A DNA stretch of 7,915 bases from Alphaproteobacteria bacterium (GTDB taxonomy: Bacteria > Pseudomonadota > Alphaproteobacteria > Sphingomonadales > Rhodothalassiaceae): contig RFIU01000026.1 of assembly GCA_003695555.1 (NCBI GenBank), forward strand, positions 1 through 7,915, written 5' to 3'. The translations under genes were made by a program, and so were the position numbers. Numbering within the stretch: the first letter of the stretch is position 1; every line of letters begins with the position of its first letter. Under the pieces are notes generated by a model. That model had not been told where the DNA came from and searched no databases. It was given only the letters and a program-made list of their open reading frames with translations. Shown here piece by piece: positions 1 to 7,249 of the stretch.

Positions 1-4
1 GGGT

Positions 5-268
5 ATGAAGGTGCCGCGATCGCGTTCCGACCCGCGCCTCGTCTATCAGCCGGTCAAACGGGATGCGGCAGGGCGCCCGACGCCGGCCGCGCATCAGCGT
101 AATCTGCGCCGCCGTGTCCGGCAATGGCAGCGCAAACTGGAAGACTACGGTGTGATCGGTACCGGTAAGCCGCCGGCTAGGGCGGATGACGCGACAACGG
201 CGAATGCGCCGCCCGGCGATGCGCGCCGTCCGGACGCTGACGGCGCACCGGATGACGGGGGGAATTGA
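5..268 (+). CDS. Unrecognised small basic protein, possibly cut at its 5' end
   Basis: I do not recognise this protein. As written it has 87 residues. The N-terminal half is very basic, with an Arg/Gln/Lys-rich stretch around residues 32-46 that could form a helix. The tail from about residue 55 is Ala/Pro/Asp-rich and looks disordered. There is no signal peptide or membrane segment. Third codon positions are mostly G or C, which supports real coding. Only four bases precede the ATG and they hold no stop and no ribosome site, so this could equally be the C-terminal end of a longer gene starting outside the window. It ends 71 bases before the preferred gspD start. Its position suggests it could belong to the secretion operon, but nothing in the sequence shows a T2SS role. 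Confidence 0.4.
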   Translation: MKVPRSRSDPRLVYQPVKRDAAGRPTPAAHQRNLRRRVRQWQRKLEDYGVIGTGKPPARADDATTANAPPGDARRPDADGAPDDGGN

Positions 269-325
269 CTTTCGCTGCCGCGCGCAGAATGCGCGGGGAA
301 AGCGTCAGGGATGAGACGACGATCG

Positions 326-330
326 GGAGG
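326..330 (+). promoter_or_regulatory. Shine-Dalgarno GGAGG that fixes the gspD start
   Basis: GGAGG lies nine bases before a GTG at 340. The longer in-frame alternatives, TTG at 265 and ATG at 289, have no site at a workable distance. Starting at 340 also puts the hydrophobic signal segment close to the N-terminus, as expected. Confidence 0.7.
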
Positions 331-339
331 AAAGAGGGC

Positions 340-2739
340 GTGAACATTCACCATCAAGGGGCATCGGGCGGGACCCGGGGCTGGCGGCGTGCGGCGACGT
401 CGCTGCTGGTTTTCGCTTCCGTCCTGGCGGGACCTGCCGCCTGCACCAGCGGCTCACAGCTGGAGGGCAGGCGGCCCCCACCTCCGCCGGGTCTGTTCGA
501 CGAACCGCGTGGCGAAGCTCCGCGCGCGCCCGGGCGCAGTGACGAGGCGATTGCGCTCGCCGAAAAGGAGGATGCCGCCCGGCGTCTGGAGAAAGCCGAA
601 CTCTATCCCGCCGGCAAGGCCGGCCGGCTGGCCGCACGCGCCGGAAAGACGCAGGTCGAAGAGGCGGTCGGCGGGGTCAGCCTCAATTTCGTTGATGCGC
701 CGGTCAAGGATGTTGTCGAGGCGGTGCTTGGCGAGACATTGAAGCGGAACTATCTGATCGATCCCGGCGTCGATGCCCGGATCACCGCCCGTTCCGCCCG
801 CCCTGTTCCGCGTGAGCGTCTGGTCGCCGTGCTCGAAGATGTTCTGGCGATGCATGGTCTTGCTCTCGTCGAGCAGGACGGTGGCTATCGTATCGTGCCG
901 ATCGACAAGGCAGCGAGCCTTCGCCCCGCGGTCGCGGAACTGACCGCGCTCGGGCCCGATTCGGCAGGGTTCGGGCTGCATCTCATTCCGCTGCGCTTTT
1001 CCTCGGCAGCGACCTTGAAGCAGACGCTCTCGCCGCTCGTCGCGCCTGGCCGGGCGCTGGCGGCCGACGAGGCGCGCAACCTGCTGCTGTTTCGCGGACC
1101 CGGCGGGGAGGCGCGCGACCTGATGGCGCTGGTCGATCTCTTCGATGTCGATTGGCTGGCGGGCATGTCCTATGGCCTGCTGCCATTGAAAAGTGCCGAT
1201 GTCGGGGCGGTCATTCCCGAACTTGATGCGGTGTTCGGTCTCGATACCGACAGTGCCGGCGCTGCAGGGGTTCGTTTCCTGCCGATCGAGCGGATGAACG
1301 CGGTTCTCGTCATCGCGGCCGATCGGGAACTGGTGACCAAGGCGAAAGAGTGGGTGGAGCGGCTCGATCGCGGGGAGGGCGTCGCCGGTCAGCGGCAGCT
1401 ATATGTCTATCATCTGAAGAATGCCCGCGCCGAAGACGTGGCCGACGTGCTATCCGGCCTCTTCGATGTCCGGCTGAGCGGCGAGGAGGGCGAGTTCGCT
1501 GGCGGATTCGGAGGTGTCGCGCCGGGCCGTCGGGCGGGCGAGGCCTTCGGTCTTTCGGGCGGAACGACAGGCGATTCCTCCTCGAACGCGCTGACCGCCG
1601 GCGCGCGCGGCACCCCGTCTTCGTCCTCTGGGGCGACCACGAGCATCGCTTCTGGGGCGTCGCGTGCGTCTCGTTCAACGGGAACGGCCGGATCGTCGCG
1701 GGCGGGCGGCGCCCGCCGCTTCGGCGCGGCGGGCTTCGGCGGCGCACGTGGTCCAGGCGGTGGAGGAGATGCGCCATTTGCGGGTCGCGGGCCGCGGATC
1801 ATCGCCGATGGTCGCAATGACGCCCTGCTTGTCTTCGCCACGCCGCAGGAATACCGCATGGTCGAGCGCACCGTAAAACGGCTCGACATCCCGCCTCTTC
1901 AGGTCCTGATCGAGGCGACGATCGCCGAGGTCAGCCTCAATGACCAATTGCGCTATGGCCTGCGCTGGTTCTTCCAGAATCAGGGAGCGACCGGCCGGCG
2001 GACGAATACGCTCGGCTTTTCCGACGCCCAGAATGGATCGGTGAACCAGCAGTTTCCCGGCTTTTCCTATCTCTTCGCCGGACGTTCGGCACGGGTCGCT
2101 CTGAGCGCGCTGGGCGAGCTCACCCATGTCAATGTCGTCTCGTCGCCGCAGCTGATGGTGCTCGATAACGGCACCGCGCGTCTGCAGGTCGGCGATCAGG
2201 TGCCGGTGCCCTCGCGGCAGTCGGTCTCGACGATCGATCCGAACGCGCCGATCGTCAATTCGATCGACTTCAAGGATACCGGTGTCATTCTGGAGGTCAC
2301 GCCGCACGTCAATGCCAGCGGAATGGTGGTGCTCGACATTCGCCAGGAGGTCTCGGACGTCGTTCCGACGACGACCTCCGGGATCGACGCGCCGACGATC
2401 CAGAAGCGGGTGATCGAATCGACGGTTGCGGTCCAGACAGGAGAGACGATCGCGCTCGGCGGCCTGATCAAGGACAGCCGCAAGCGCGGCAAGTCCGGCA
2501 TCCCGGTGCTGATGAGCTTGCCGGTGTTCGGCAATCTCTTCCGTACCAATACGACGACCACGGACCGCACGGAACTGCTTGTGCTGCTGACCCCGAAGGT
2601 GGTCCGCGATCCGGCCGAAGCGCGGGCGGTGACCGGCGAGCTGCGCAAGCGCCTCTATGGTCTGGATTCCTTGCGCCGGCAGTTCGCCGACAAGGCGAAG
2701 TCGGATGTCCCGGCCGAAGAGAGCGATGGCGGGTCATGA
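340..2739 (+). CDS. gspD: Type II secretion system secretin GspD
   Basis: GspD forms the outer-membrane multimeric channel through which T2SS substrates leave the cell. From GTG 340 the protein has 799 residues, slightly longer than typical GspD. Visible order: signal segment at about residues 15-35; a Pro-rich linker; N0 at 113-187; N1 at 212-272; N2 at 277-343; N3 starting near 353, broken by a Ser/Gly/Ala-rich insertion at about 380-483 and resuming to about 518; and the secretin barrel at about 520-753. The barrel carries VGDQVPVPSR, FKDTGVILEVTPHV, ETIALGGLIKD and GIPVLMSLPVFGNLF, all typical of secretins. Cys35 ends the signal segment, but the preceding Pro-Ala-Ala is a poor lipobox, so lipidation is doubtful. 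The stop overlaps the next gene's ATG (ATGA), so translation of gspD and gspI is probably coupled. A TTG at 265 would add 25 residues but lacks a ribosome site. Confidence 0.95.
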   Translation: MNIHHQGASGGTRGWRRAATSLLVFASVLAGPAACTSGSQLEGRRPPPPPGLFDEPRGEAPRAPGRSDEAIALAEKEDAARRLEKAELYPAGKAGRLAARAGKTQVEEAVGGVSLNFVDAPVKDVVEAVLGETLKRNYLIDPGVDARITARSARPVPRERLVAVLEDVLAMHGLALVEQDGGYRIVPIDKAASLRPAVAELTALGPDSAGFGLHLIPLRFSSAATLKQTLSPLVAPGRALAADEARNLLLFRGPGGEARDLMALVDLFDVDWLAGMSYGLLPLKSADVGAVIPELDAVFGLDTDSAGAAGVRFLPIERMNAVLVIAADRELVTKAKEWVERLDRGEGVAGQRQLYVYHLKNARAEDVADVLSGLFDVRLSGEEGEFAGGFGGVAPGRRAGEAFGLSGGTTGDSSSNALTAGARGTPSSSSGATTSIASGASRASRSTGTAGSSRAGGARRFGAAGFGGARGPGGGGDAPFAGRGPRIIADGRNDALLVFATPQEYRMVERTVKRLDIPPLQVLIEATIAEVSLNDQLRYGLRWFFQNQGATGRRTNTLGFSDAQNGSVNQQFPGFSYLFAGRSARVALSALGELTHVNVVSSPQLMVLDNGTARLQVGDQVPVPSRQSVSTIDPNAPIVNSIDFKDTGVILEVTPHVNASGMVVLDIRQEVSDVVPTTTSGIDAPTIQKRVIESTVAVQTGETIALGGLIKDSRKRGKSGIPVLMSLPVFGNLFRTNTTTTDRTELLVLLTPKVVRDPAEARAVTGELRKRLYGLDSLRRQFADKAKSDVPAEESDGGS
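1477..1788 (+). other. Low-complexity Ser/Gly/Ala/Arg insertion within GspD N3
   Basis: About 104 residues between the two halves of the N3 domain consist mainly of Gly, Ser, Ala, Thr and Arg, with runs such as PSSSSGATTS and GARGPGGGGD. Reading stays open on both sides into conserved N3 sequence, so this is an in-frame loop and not a frameshift. Other GspD proteins also carry a variable Ser/Gly loop in N3. This one seems long, though I have no alignment to measure it. Confidence 0.7.
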
Positions 2740-3194
2740 CGGCGGCGGGTGCGGCGCAAGTCGAGCGGCAGAAGACGCGCGGGCGCACCGGCCGCAACCG
2801 GCGTGCCGGCTTCACCCTGATCGAGCTTCTCGTTGCATTCGTCGTCATGGGGCTGGTGCTGGCGGCGGTCTATCGTGGATTCGCGATGGCCTTTGATGCG
2901 CTCAGTCGCCTTGACTCGGCCGAGCGCCGGGTTGCCGTCGCCGAGAATCGTCTCGCCGAGCTCGGCGTCATCATTCCGCTCGCCCCCGGCCGCTATGATG
3001 GTGTCGAGGCCGAACATGCCTGGGAAGTGACGGTCACCCCGCTTCCGGTTCTACCGGACGACAAGACCCGCGCACTCGGCGTCATGCCGGCGCGCATCGA
3101 GGTGCGTGTTCACCCGCTTCATGAAGAGGCATCGTTTCGCCTCGTCAGCTATCGTCTGATGCCGCTGTCCACGACGGCGGAAGCGGCACGGTGA
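2736..3194 (+). CDS. gspI: T2SS minor pseudopilin, GspI-like
   Basis: GspI is a minor pseudopilin that joins GspJ and GspK in the tip complex of the T2SS pseudopilus in the inner membrane. The 152-residue protein has a long basic leader, then a prepilin peptidase site Gly25|Phe26 (RAGFTLIELLVAF) with the conserved Glu at +5 (Glu30) and a hydrophobic helix to about residue 50. ENRLAEL at 70-76, HAWEVTVTPLP at 94-104 and RIEVRVHPL at 120-128 match the GspI plan of a long helix followed by a small sheet. GspH is the alternative and is less likely. The ATG overlaps the gspD stop, and gspJ starts four to seven bases after its stop. gspE, F, G and H, which usually separate gspD from gspI, are absent here. 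Confidence 0.75.
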   Translation: MTAAGAAQVERQKTRGRTGRNRRAGFTLIELLVAFVVMGLVLAAVYRGFAMAFDALSRLDSAERRVAVAENRLAELGVIIPLAPGRYDGVEAEHAWEVTVTPLPVLPDDKTRALGVMPARIEVRVHPLHEEASFRLVSYRLMPLSTTAEAAR

Positions 3195-3201
3195 GAGGGT
3201 G

Positions 3202-3894
3202 ATGGACAGGACGATCTCGAACGCGGCCTTCTTGCCGCCGGCGCGAGGACGATGCAGGTCGGGCGCAGCCGGGCCGGGCTTCACCCTGATCGAACTGCTC
3301 ATTGCGATGGTGCTGCTGGCGATAATTTCCGTCGGCTTATTCACGGCGCTGCGCTTTTCGGGGCGCGCGCTTGGCGTCGGCGAGGAACGCGCCGCCGCTC
3401 ATGAGGAAACCGCTGCCGCCCGCCGGTTCCTGCAAGCCCGTCTAGGCGAGGCACGCAATGTTCTGCTGGTAACTGGCCCGCGCGAGCAGGCACCCGCTTT
3501 TCTCGGTCGTCCCGACGGCGTGCGTTTCGTGGCGCCGATGCCGGCCGAGATCTCGTACGGTGGCTGGTATCTCTTCGATCTTTCCTTCGATCCGGCGCAC
3601 GGGGACAGCCGTTTGCGCTTTGCCCTCTATCGTCAGCGCCGATTGCATGAACTGGGGCGGGATCCGCGCGTCCGGGAACGTCGCCTGCTGCCGGGTCTCG
3701 AACCGTATTTCCGTTACTATGGCCGCAGCGCCGTCAGCGTCGAAGCCCCGGACGAATGGCGCGAGGACTGGCGTGATCGCAGCTGGCTGCCCGACCTCAT
3801 CCGCATCGATTTCCGCCCGACCGGGAAAGGCGGGCGTGGCGTGCCGGTTCCGCCGCCGCTGATCATTCGGCTGCGTGAGGAATTCGGCCGCTGA
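3202..3894 (+). CDS. gspJ: T2SS minor pseudopilin GspJ-like
   Basis: GspJ is a pseudopilus tip subunit that binds GspI and GspK. From ATG 3202 the product has 230 residues; a GTG directly before it at 3199 would add one. The prepilin site is Gly26|Phe27 (GPGFTLIELLIAMVLLA) with Glu31 at +5, followed by one hydrophobic helix. The globular part ends in features usual for GspJ: FRYYG at 170-174, Trp residues at 186, 190 and 195, then LPDLIRIDF at 196-204. The size fits the family. An AGAGG just before the start is a weak ribosome site, and coupling to gspI is likely. The stop lies 29 bases from the stop of the oppositely oriented gspK. Confidence 0.85.
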   Translation: MDRTISNAAFLPPARGRCRSGAAGPGFTLIELLIAMVLLAIISVGLFTALRFSGRALGVGEERAAAHEETAAARRFLQARLGEARNVLLVTGPREQAPAFLGRPDGVRFVAPMPAEISYGGWYLFDLSFDPAHGDSRLRFALYRQRRLHELGRDPRVRERRLLPGLEPYFRYYGRSAVSVEAPDEWREDWRDRSWLPDLIRIDFRPTGKGGRGVPVPPPLIIRLREEFGR

Positions 3895-3911
3895 AGGCAT
3901 CCCGGCGGCCG
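3885..3911. repeat. GC-rich inverted repeat between convergent gspJ and gspK
   Basis: CGGCCGC at 3885-3891 and GCGGCCG at 3905-3911 are perfect 7-bp complements around a 13-base loop that includes the gspJ stop codon. The position between two converging genes would suit a two-way transcription stop. Neither strand has a T-run after the stem, so it does not meet the standard for an intrinsic terminator. Confidence 0.35.
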
Positions 3912-3923
3912 CGATGGCGCAAA

Positions 3924-4934
3924 TCAGCTCTCTGGCGGCACCGGTATGCTCAACCGCTGCGTCCAGCTGCGGAAGAAATAGGGGGGCTGGCGACTGCCGC
4001 GGATCTGGACCACGCTTTCCCGGATGAAGCGCGCACCGTCAGGCGCGATGCCGATCGAGACGATCCGGTAATTGGCATGGGTCGAAGGCTGAAACATGTC
4101 ATGGCGGACCTGCGGCATCGTGCGGCGCAGGGCGCCGGCGCGGCTGCGCTCGGCCAGCAGCAGGCGACGGGCGGCATCGGACAGCCCGGGCAAGGCTTCG
4201 AGCACCAGTGGCGGGGCAACCAGCGGGTCGATGCCGCGTGCGCCGCTCATCACCGTCACATAGGGCTTCATGCGGGCGGCGAGATCGAAGCCGATGCCGA
4301 GCACCTGCGCTAGCTCGTCCGGACTGTCGAAGGGCCCATTCTTGGGACCGAAGGGCATGTGTGCACGGGCATAGGCCTCGTCTTCCGCCCCGCCGCGCGG
4401 CTGCGGTTCGCTGTCCAGGTCCCGGAAGTCCATTATGCGGCCGGCAAGCACATCGGCGCGATCCGCCGCGACACCGAGGCGATGGATCAGTGCGGCGAGC
4501 AGCGGGCGCGGGGCGGCATTGAGATCGACCAGTCCGCCGACGTCCTGAATGCGCACTTCGGCACGCACGCCGTCGCCGAAATCGGCGACAAGCGGCCGGT
4601 CGTCGATCGGTACCGGGGGACGGTCTGAGGTGGTGCCGACATAGACGCGCTCCAGCAGACGTTCGATCGCCCAATAGACGCCGCCGTCGGCGGCCGCCAT
4701 CGCCTGCGCTTGGCCGGTGCGGGCGAGGCCGGCGTGGATCTCGGCCTCGACGGTGGCACGCAGCGCTGCAGCGACAAGAGCGATCAGCACCAGCACCCAC
4801 AATACCATGATCAGGGCGATGCCGCGCCGCCTGTCGGAGGAGTCGCGCCGGCCACGACGGGCGATGAATGAGAAAGGCTCGCTCATGGGGCGAGAATGGG
4901 CGCAAAGGAGGGGCGCGATCAAGTCTGATCGCAC
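3924..4934 (-). CDS. gspK: T2SS pseudopilus tip protein GspK
   Basis: GspK caps the T2SS pseudopilus with GspI and GspJ. From GTG 4934 it has 336 residues. RRG|IALIMVLWVLVLIALVAAAL (cleavage after residue 38) is a pseudopilin segment without Glu at +5, a known trait of GspK. DVGGLVDLN (about 131-139), DFRDLDSEP (169-177), GGAEDEAY (181-188), the NGPFDSPDEL helical region (from about 199) and FRSWTQR near the end all match the T2SSK family. The start is uncertain. GTG 4934 has a perfect AGGAGG five bases upstream, while ATG 4886 (320 residues, 22-residue leader) has none. However, the 16 codons between the two include many that are rare in neighbouring genes, which favours the ATG. The gene faces gspJ and lies 85 bases behind the TonB receptor on the same strand, so it may be expressed by read-through from the copper operon. 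Confidence 0.9.
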   Translation of the reverse strand: MRSDLIAPLLCAHSRPMSEPFSFIARRGRRDSSDRRRGIALIMVLWVLVLIALVAAALRATVEAEIHAGLARTGQAQAMAAADGGVYWAIERLLERVYVGTTSDRPPVPIDDRPLVADFGDGVRAEVRIQDVGGLVDLNAAPRPLLAALIHRLGVAADRADVLAGRIMDFRDLDSEPQPRGGAEDEAYARAHMPFGPKNGPFDSPDELAQVLGIGFDLAARMKPYVTVMSGARGIDPLVAPPLVLEALPGLSDAARRLLLAERSRAGALRRTMPQVRHDMFQPSTHANYRIVSIGIAPDGARFIRESVVQIRGSRQPPYFFRSWTQRLSIPVPPES

Positions 4935-4939
4935 CCCTT

Positions 4940-4945
4940 CCTCCT
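4940..4945 (-). promoter_or_regulatory. Shine-Dalgarno AGGAGG before gspK GTG 4934
   Basis: Read on the minus strand, AGGAGG stands five bases before GTG 4934. It is the best ribosome site in the gap between the receptor gene and gspK. It supports the longer gspK start and separate translation initiation after the receptor gene ends. Confidence 0.5.
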
Positions 4946-5019
4946 GCTCTTCACGTCCCCCGCATCGGACGAGAAGGCGCACGTCCTCGCTGTCTCGAAA
5001 AGACGATGTCCGGCCGCGA

Positions 5020-7242
5020 CTATCCTGTCACTTCCAGCCGGACGAAGCCGTTGATGCCGGCACCCGGCAGGCGCGCGCCGAGCGGAACATCGCTGCCGCG
5101 TACCCGGTTGAAGCCGCCGAGATGCTCCTCATAGCGGCGGTCGAAGAGATTCTCGATGCCGGCGGCAAGCCGCAGACCCGAGAGCACCTCGACCGTTCCC
5201 AGCAGATTGACGATCGCATAACCGCCGGTCGGCAGTTCGTCATTGGTGCGCGATACCTTGCGCTGGTGCGCGACGAGACGGGTTTCGGCACCGATCGACC
5301 AGCGCTCCTCATGCCAGGTGAGCGAGAGCAGAGCGCGGGCCGGGGCGATGCGATAGAGATTGTCCTTCACGTCACGCCGCTGACCGCGCGTGTAGCCGAT
5401 GACACCCGCCAGCCGCAGGCGGGGGGTGAGATCAGCAGCCAGGCGCGCATCGAAGCCATAGAAGCGGGCCGCGACATTGGAATAGACGAGCGGTGTCGGA
5501 TCGCCATTGACGCGGCTGACCATCTCGACCGGTGAATTGACGATACCCGGCGTATCGTCGAAGGGCAGGCCCTGAATATAGTCGTGGACTCGACGCCAGA
5601 AGACGCGCGGCTCGAACCGCCAGCCACCGATCGCAAGATCGACGCCACCGTCGATCACCCAGGACCTTTCCGGCTTCAGATCGATGCGGCCGATGTGGTT
5701 GTTGCCATCGGCAAGCCCCGCGGTGATCTCCAGCGGTAGCCAGGCATAGCGTTCGACATAGAAGGGCGCGCGGGTCTTGTGACCGACGCCGAGATGTACG
5801 ATCGCCCGGTCCGACATCGTGTGGCTGACCCGCATGACACCATCGATCAGATCGTCGGTCCGGCGCCGGTCGGCGGTATTGAAGGCCGAGGCCAGCATCT
5901 TCACCGGTGGCGGCAGCATCGTCGAAACGAAGACAGGGTCGGCGTTGGTGACGACATGATCATAACGCACGCCCGCCAGCAGCTCGGTCCGCTCACCGAT
6001 GGTTCCCTGCCACTCTCCCCACAGGCCGAAGCGGTCGGCACGCGCATTGTTGAAGTTGCGGATGAAAAAGCCGGCATTGTTCGGATTGGTGATGTCGGCG
6101 TCATGGTCTTCGGTGCGGCCATCGAATCCGAACTGCAGACGGCCGGTCATGGCGGCCGGTGCGGCATCGAAACTTGCCGCAAGCCGCCAACCGATTCCGT
6201 GCGCTTCGGCCGGCACGATGCGGAACATCGCCGGCGAGGGCGGCGGCGTGCGGATCGAGAAATTGTCCATCGCATGGGCTATCCGCTCCCCATTCAGGCG
6301 TGCGTCGATCTCGACATCGCCGATGCGCCCCTGCCAGTGCGCTTTCGCGAGGTGCGAATGGAACAGCCGAATGTCGAGCGGCAGTGCCGGGGTGCCGGTC
6401 GGATCGGTATCCTGATAGCGGTAATCGACGCCGAACTCGCTTTCGTCTGCAAAGCGCAGCCCGAATCCCGCCCCGACCACCTTGCGACGATAGGAGGAGC
6501 CGAGGATACGACCGCCCGGAAAGCGCAGGTCGTCGCCATCCTCGTACGAGCCGATGACATGCGCCCGCCAGCGCCGGTTTTCGAGCTTTGCGATGCCGCC
6601 GGCAGTAAAGCCGTCATCGGCCCGCCGCCAGGAGGACATGGCTGCGATGCCGGCCTCGGTTCCGTCGTGATCCAGAAAACGGCTGGAGCGAGTGATCGCC
6701 TCGATATCGCCGCCAAGGCCGGGGCCGGCGCTCACTGGCGCGATGCCGCGGCGAACCTCCAGTCGCTCGACGAGCGGCGGCGGAACATAGTGCAGCGGCG
6801 GGTCCATCAGATTCGGCCCGCCCGAGAGCACGTCCGCTCCGTCGATCTTCACACCCAGCCGGATACCCGACAGGCCCCGGTAATAGCTCTGGCCGGTGAG
6901 CGGTCCGTTGCGCACGAAATCCGCGCCGGGCAGGGCACGCAGGAGAGCGGCGCTGTCGGCGGCCGCGCTACTCGAAATCACCGGGCGAGAATAGACGACC
7001 CGTTGCTCAAGACGCCGGCCGACGACCTCGATCTCCTCGATCGGGCCGGTATCCTCGGCGCTGGTCGCGGTGGGCCCATCATCGGCCAGTGCGGGTGAGA
7101 GCAGGGACAGGCTGCCCGCCAGTGCGAGCGGCAGGGCGAGCGCCGTGGTGCGGAGAAGGGAAGACAGGCACGGCGCCTGATATGCCACCCCACCATGGGG
7201 GGCATGAGGGCAGCTTCCTCCAGCGTCATGAAAGAAGGGCAT
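5020..7242 (-). CDS. TonB-dependent outer-membrane receptor, OprC/NosA copper family
   Basis: This is a TonB-powered outer-membrane importer, most likely for copper. From ATG 7242 it has 740 residues, near the usual size. Order: His/Cys-rich N-terminal extension, hydrophobic segment with likely signal cleavage after Ala53 (SPALA|DD), TonB box IEEIEVVG at 68-75, plug at about 78-185, then the barrel. Family marks are GLSGIRLGVKIDG and NLMDPP in the plug, TGTPALPLDI and HAMDNFSIR in the barrel, and NLFDRRYEEHL followed by NRVRGSDVPLGARLPGAG at the end. OprC binds copper through a Cys-x3-Met pair in the plug and His-x-Met in a loop (from memory of the published structure). Met146 and His323/Met325 are kept here, but Gly stands in the Cys position. 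The C-terminus (FVRLEVTG) lacks the usual final aromatic residue. AAAAGG eight bases before ATG 7242 supports this start; GTG 7302 would add 20 poorly supported residues, and GTG 7188 is a shorter option. The upstream CruR-like gene supports the copper assignment. Confidence 0.88.
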   Translation of the reverse strand: MPFFHDAGGSCPHAPHGGVAYQAPCLSSLLRTTALALPLALAGSLSLLSPALADDGPTATSAEDTGPIEEIEVVGRRLEQRVVYSRPVISSSAAADSAALLRALPGADFVRNGPLTGQSYYRGLSGIRLGVKIDGADVLSGGPNLMDPPLHYVPPPLVERLEVRRGIAPVSAGPGLGGDIEAITRSSRFLDHDGTEAGIAAMSSWRRADDGFTAGGIAKLENRRWRAHVIGSYEDGDDLRFPGGRILGSSYRRKVVGAGFGLRFADESEFGVDYRYQDTDPTGTPALPLDIRLFHSHLAKAHWQGRIGDVEIDARLNGERIAHAMDNFSIRTPPPSPAMFRIVPAEAHGIGWRLAASFDAAPAAMTGRLQFGFDGRTEDHDADITNPNNAGFFIRNFNNARADRFGLWGEWQGTIGERTELLAGVRYDHVVTNADPVFVSTMLPPPVKMLASAFNTADRRRTDDLIDGVMRVSHTMSDRAIVHLGVGHKTRAPFYVERYAWLPLEITAGLADGNNHIGRIDLKPERSWVIDGGVDLAIGGWRFEPRVFWRRVHDYIQGLPFDDTPGIVNSPVEMVSRVNGDPTPLVYSNVAARFYGFDARLAADLTPRLRLAGVIGYTRGQRRDVKDNLYRIAPARALLSLTWHEERWSIGAETRLVAHQRKVSRTNDELPTGGYAIVNLLGTVEVLSGLRLAAGIENLFDRRYEEHLGGFNRVRGSDVPLGARLPGAGINGFVRLEVTG

Positions 7243-7245
7243 GAC
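7225..7245 (-). repeat. Inverted repeat holding the receptor start codon
   Basis: On the minus strand GTCATG and CATGAC, separated by nine bases, are perfect 6-bp complements, and the first arm contains the receptor ATG. A hairpin here could slow translation initiation. Six pairs are weak and may be chance. Confidence 0.35.
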
Positions 7246-7249
7246 AAGA

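Noticed and set aside
265..339. TTG 265 or ATG 289 as the gspD start, overlapping the upstream stop
   Set aside because: Neither has a ribosome site at usable spacing, and they would push the signal peptide far from the N-terminus; GTG 340 has GGAGG nine bases upstream.
1310..1889. Open frames on both strands across the GspD low-complexity region
   Set aside because: Their products are Arg/Pro-rich translations of GC-rich repeat-like DNA; conserved GspD sequence continues in frame on both sides.
1675..2307. Minus-strand open frame of 210 codons within gspD
   Set aside because: It is antisense to the conserved secretin domain and has no domain or ribosome site support.
4935..5019. Possible terminator between the receptor gene and gspK
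   Set aside because: I found only scattered short complements and no stem followed by a T-run.
4717..5535. Plus-strand open frame of 272 codons over the gspK start and receptor 3' end
   Set aside because: It overlaps two well-supported minus-strand genes and its product has no recognisable family features.
5779..7098. Plus-strand open frame of 439 codons opposite the receptor gene
   Set aside because: It lies wholly antisense to the clear TonB receptor, shows no recognisable domain, and long antisense frames are common in GC-rich genes.
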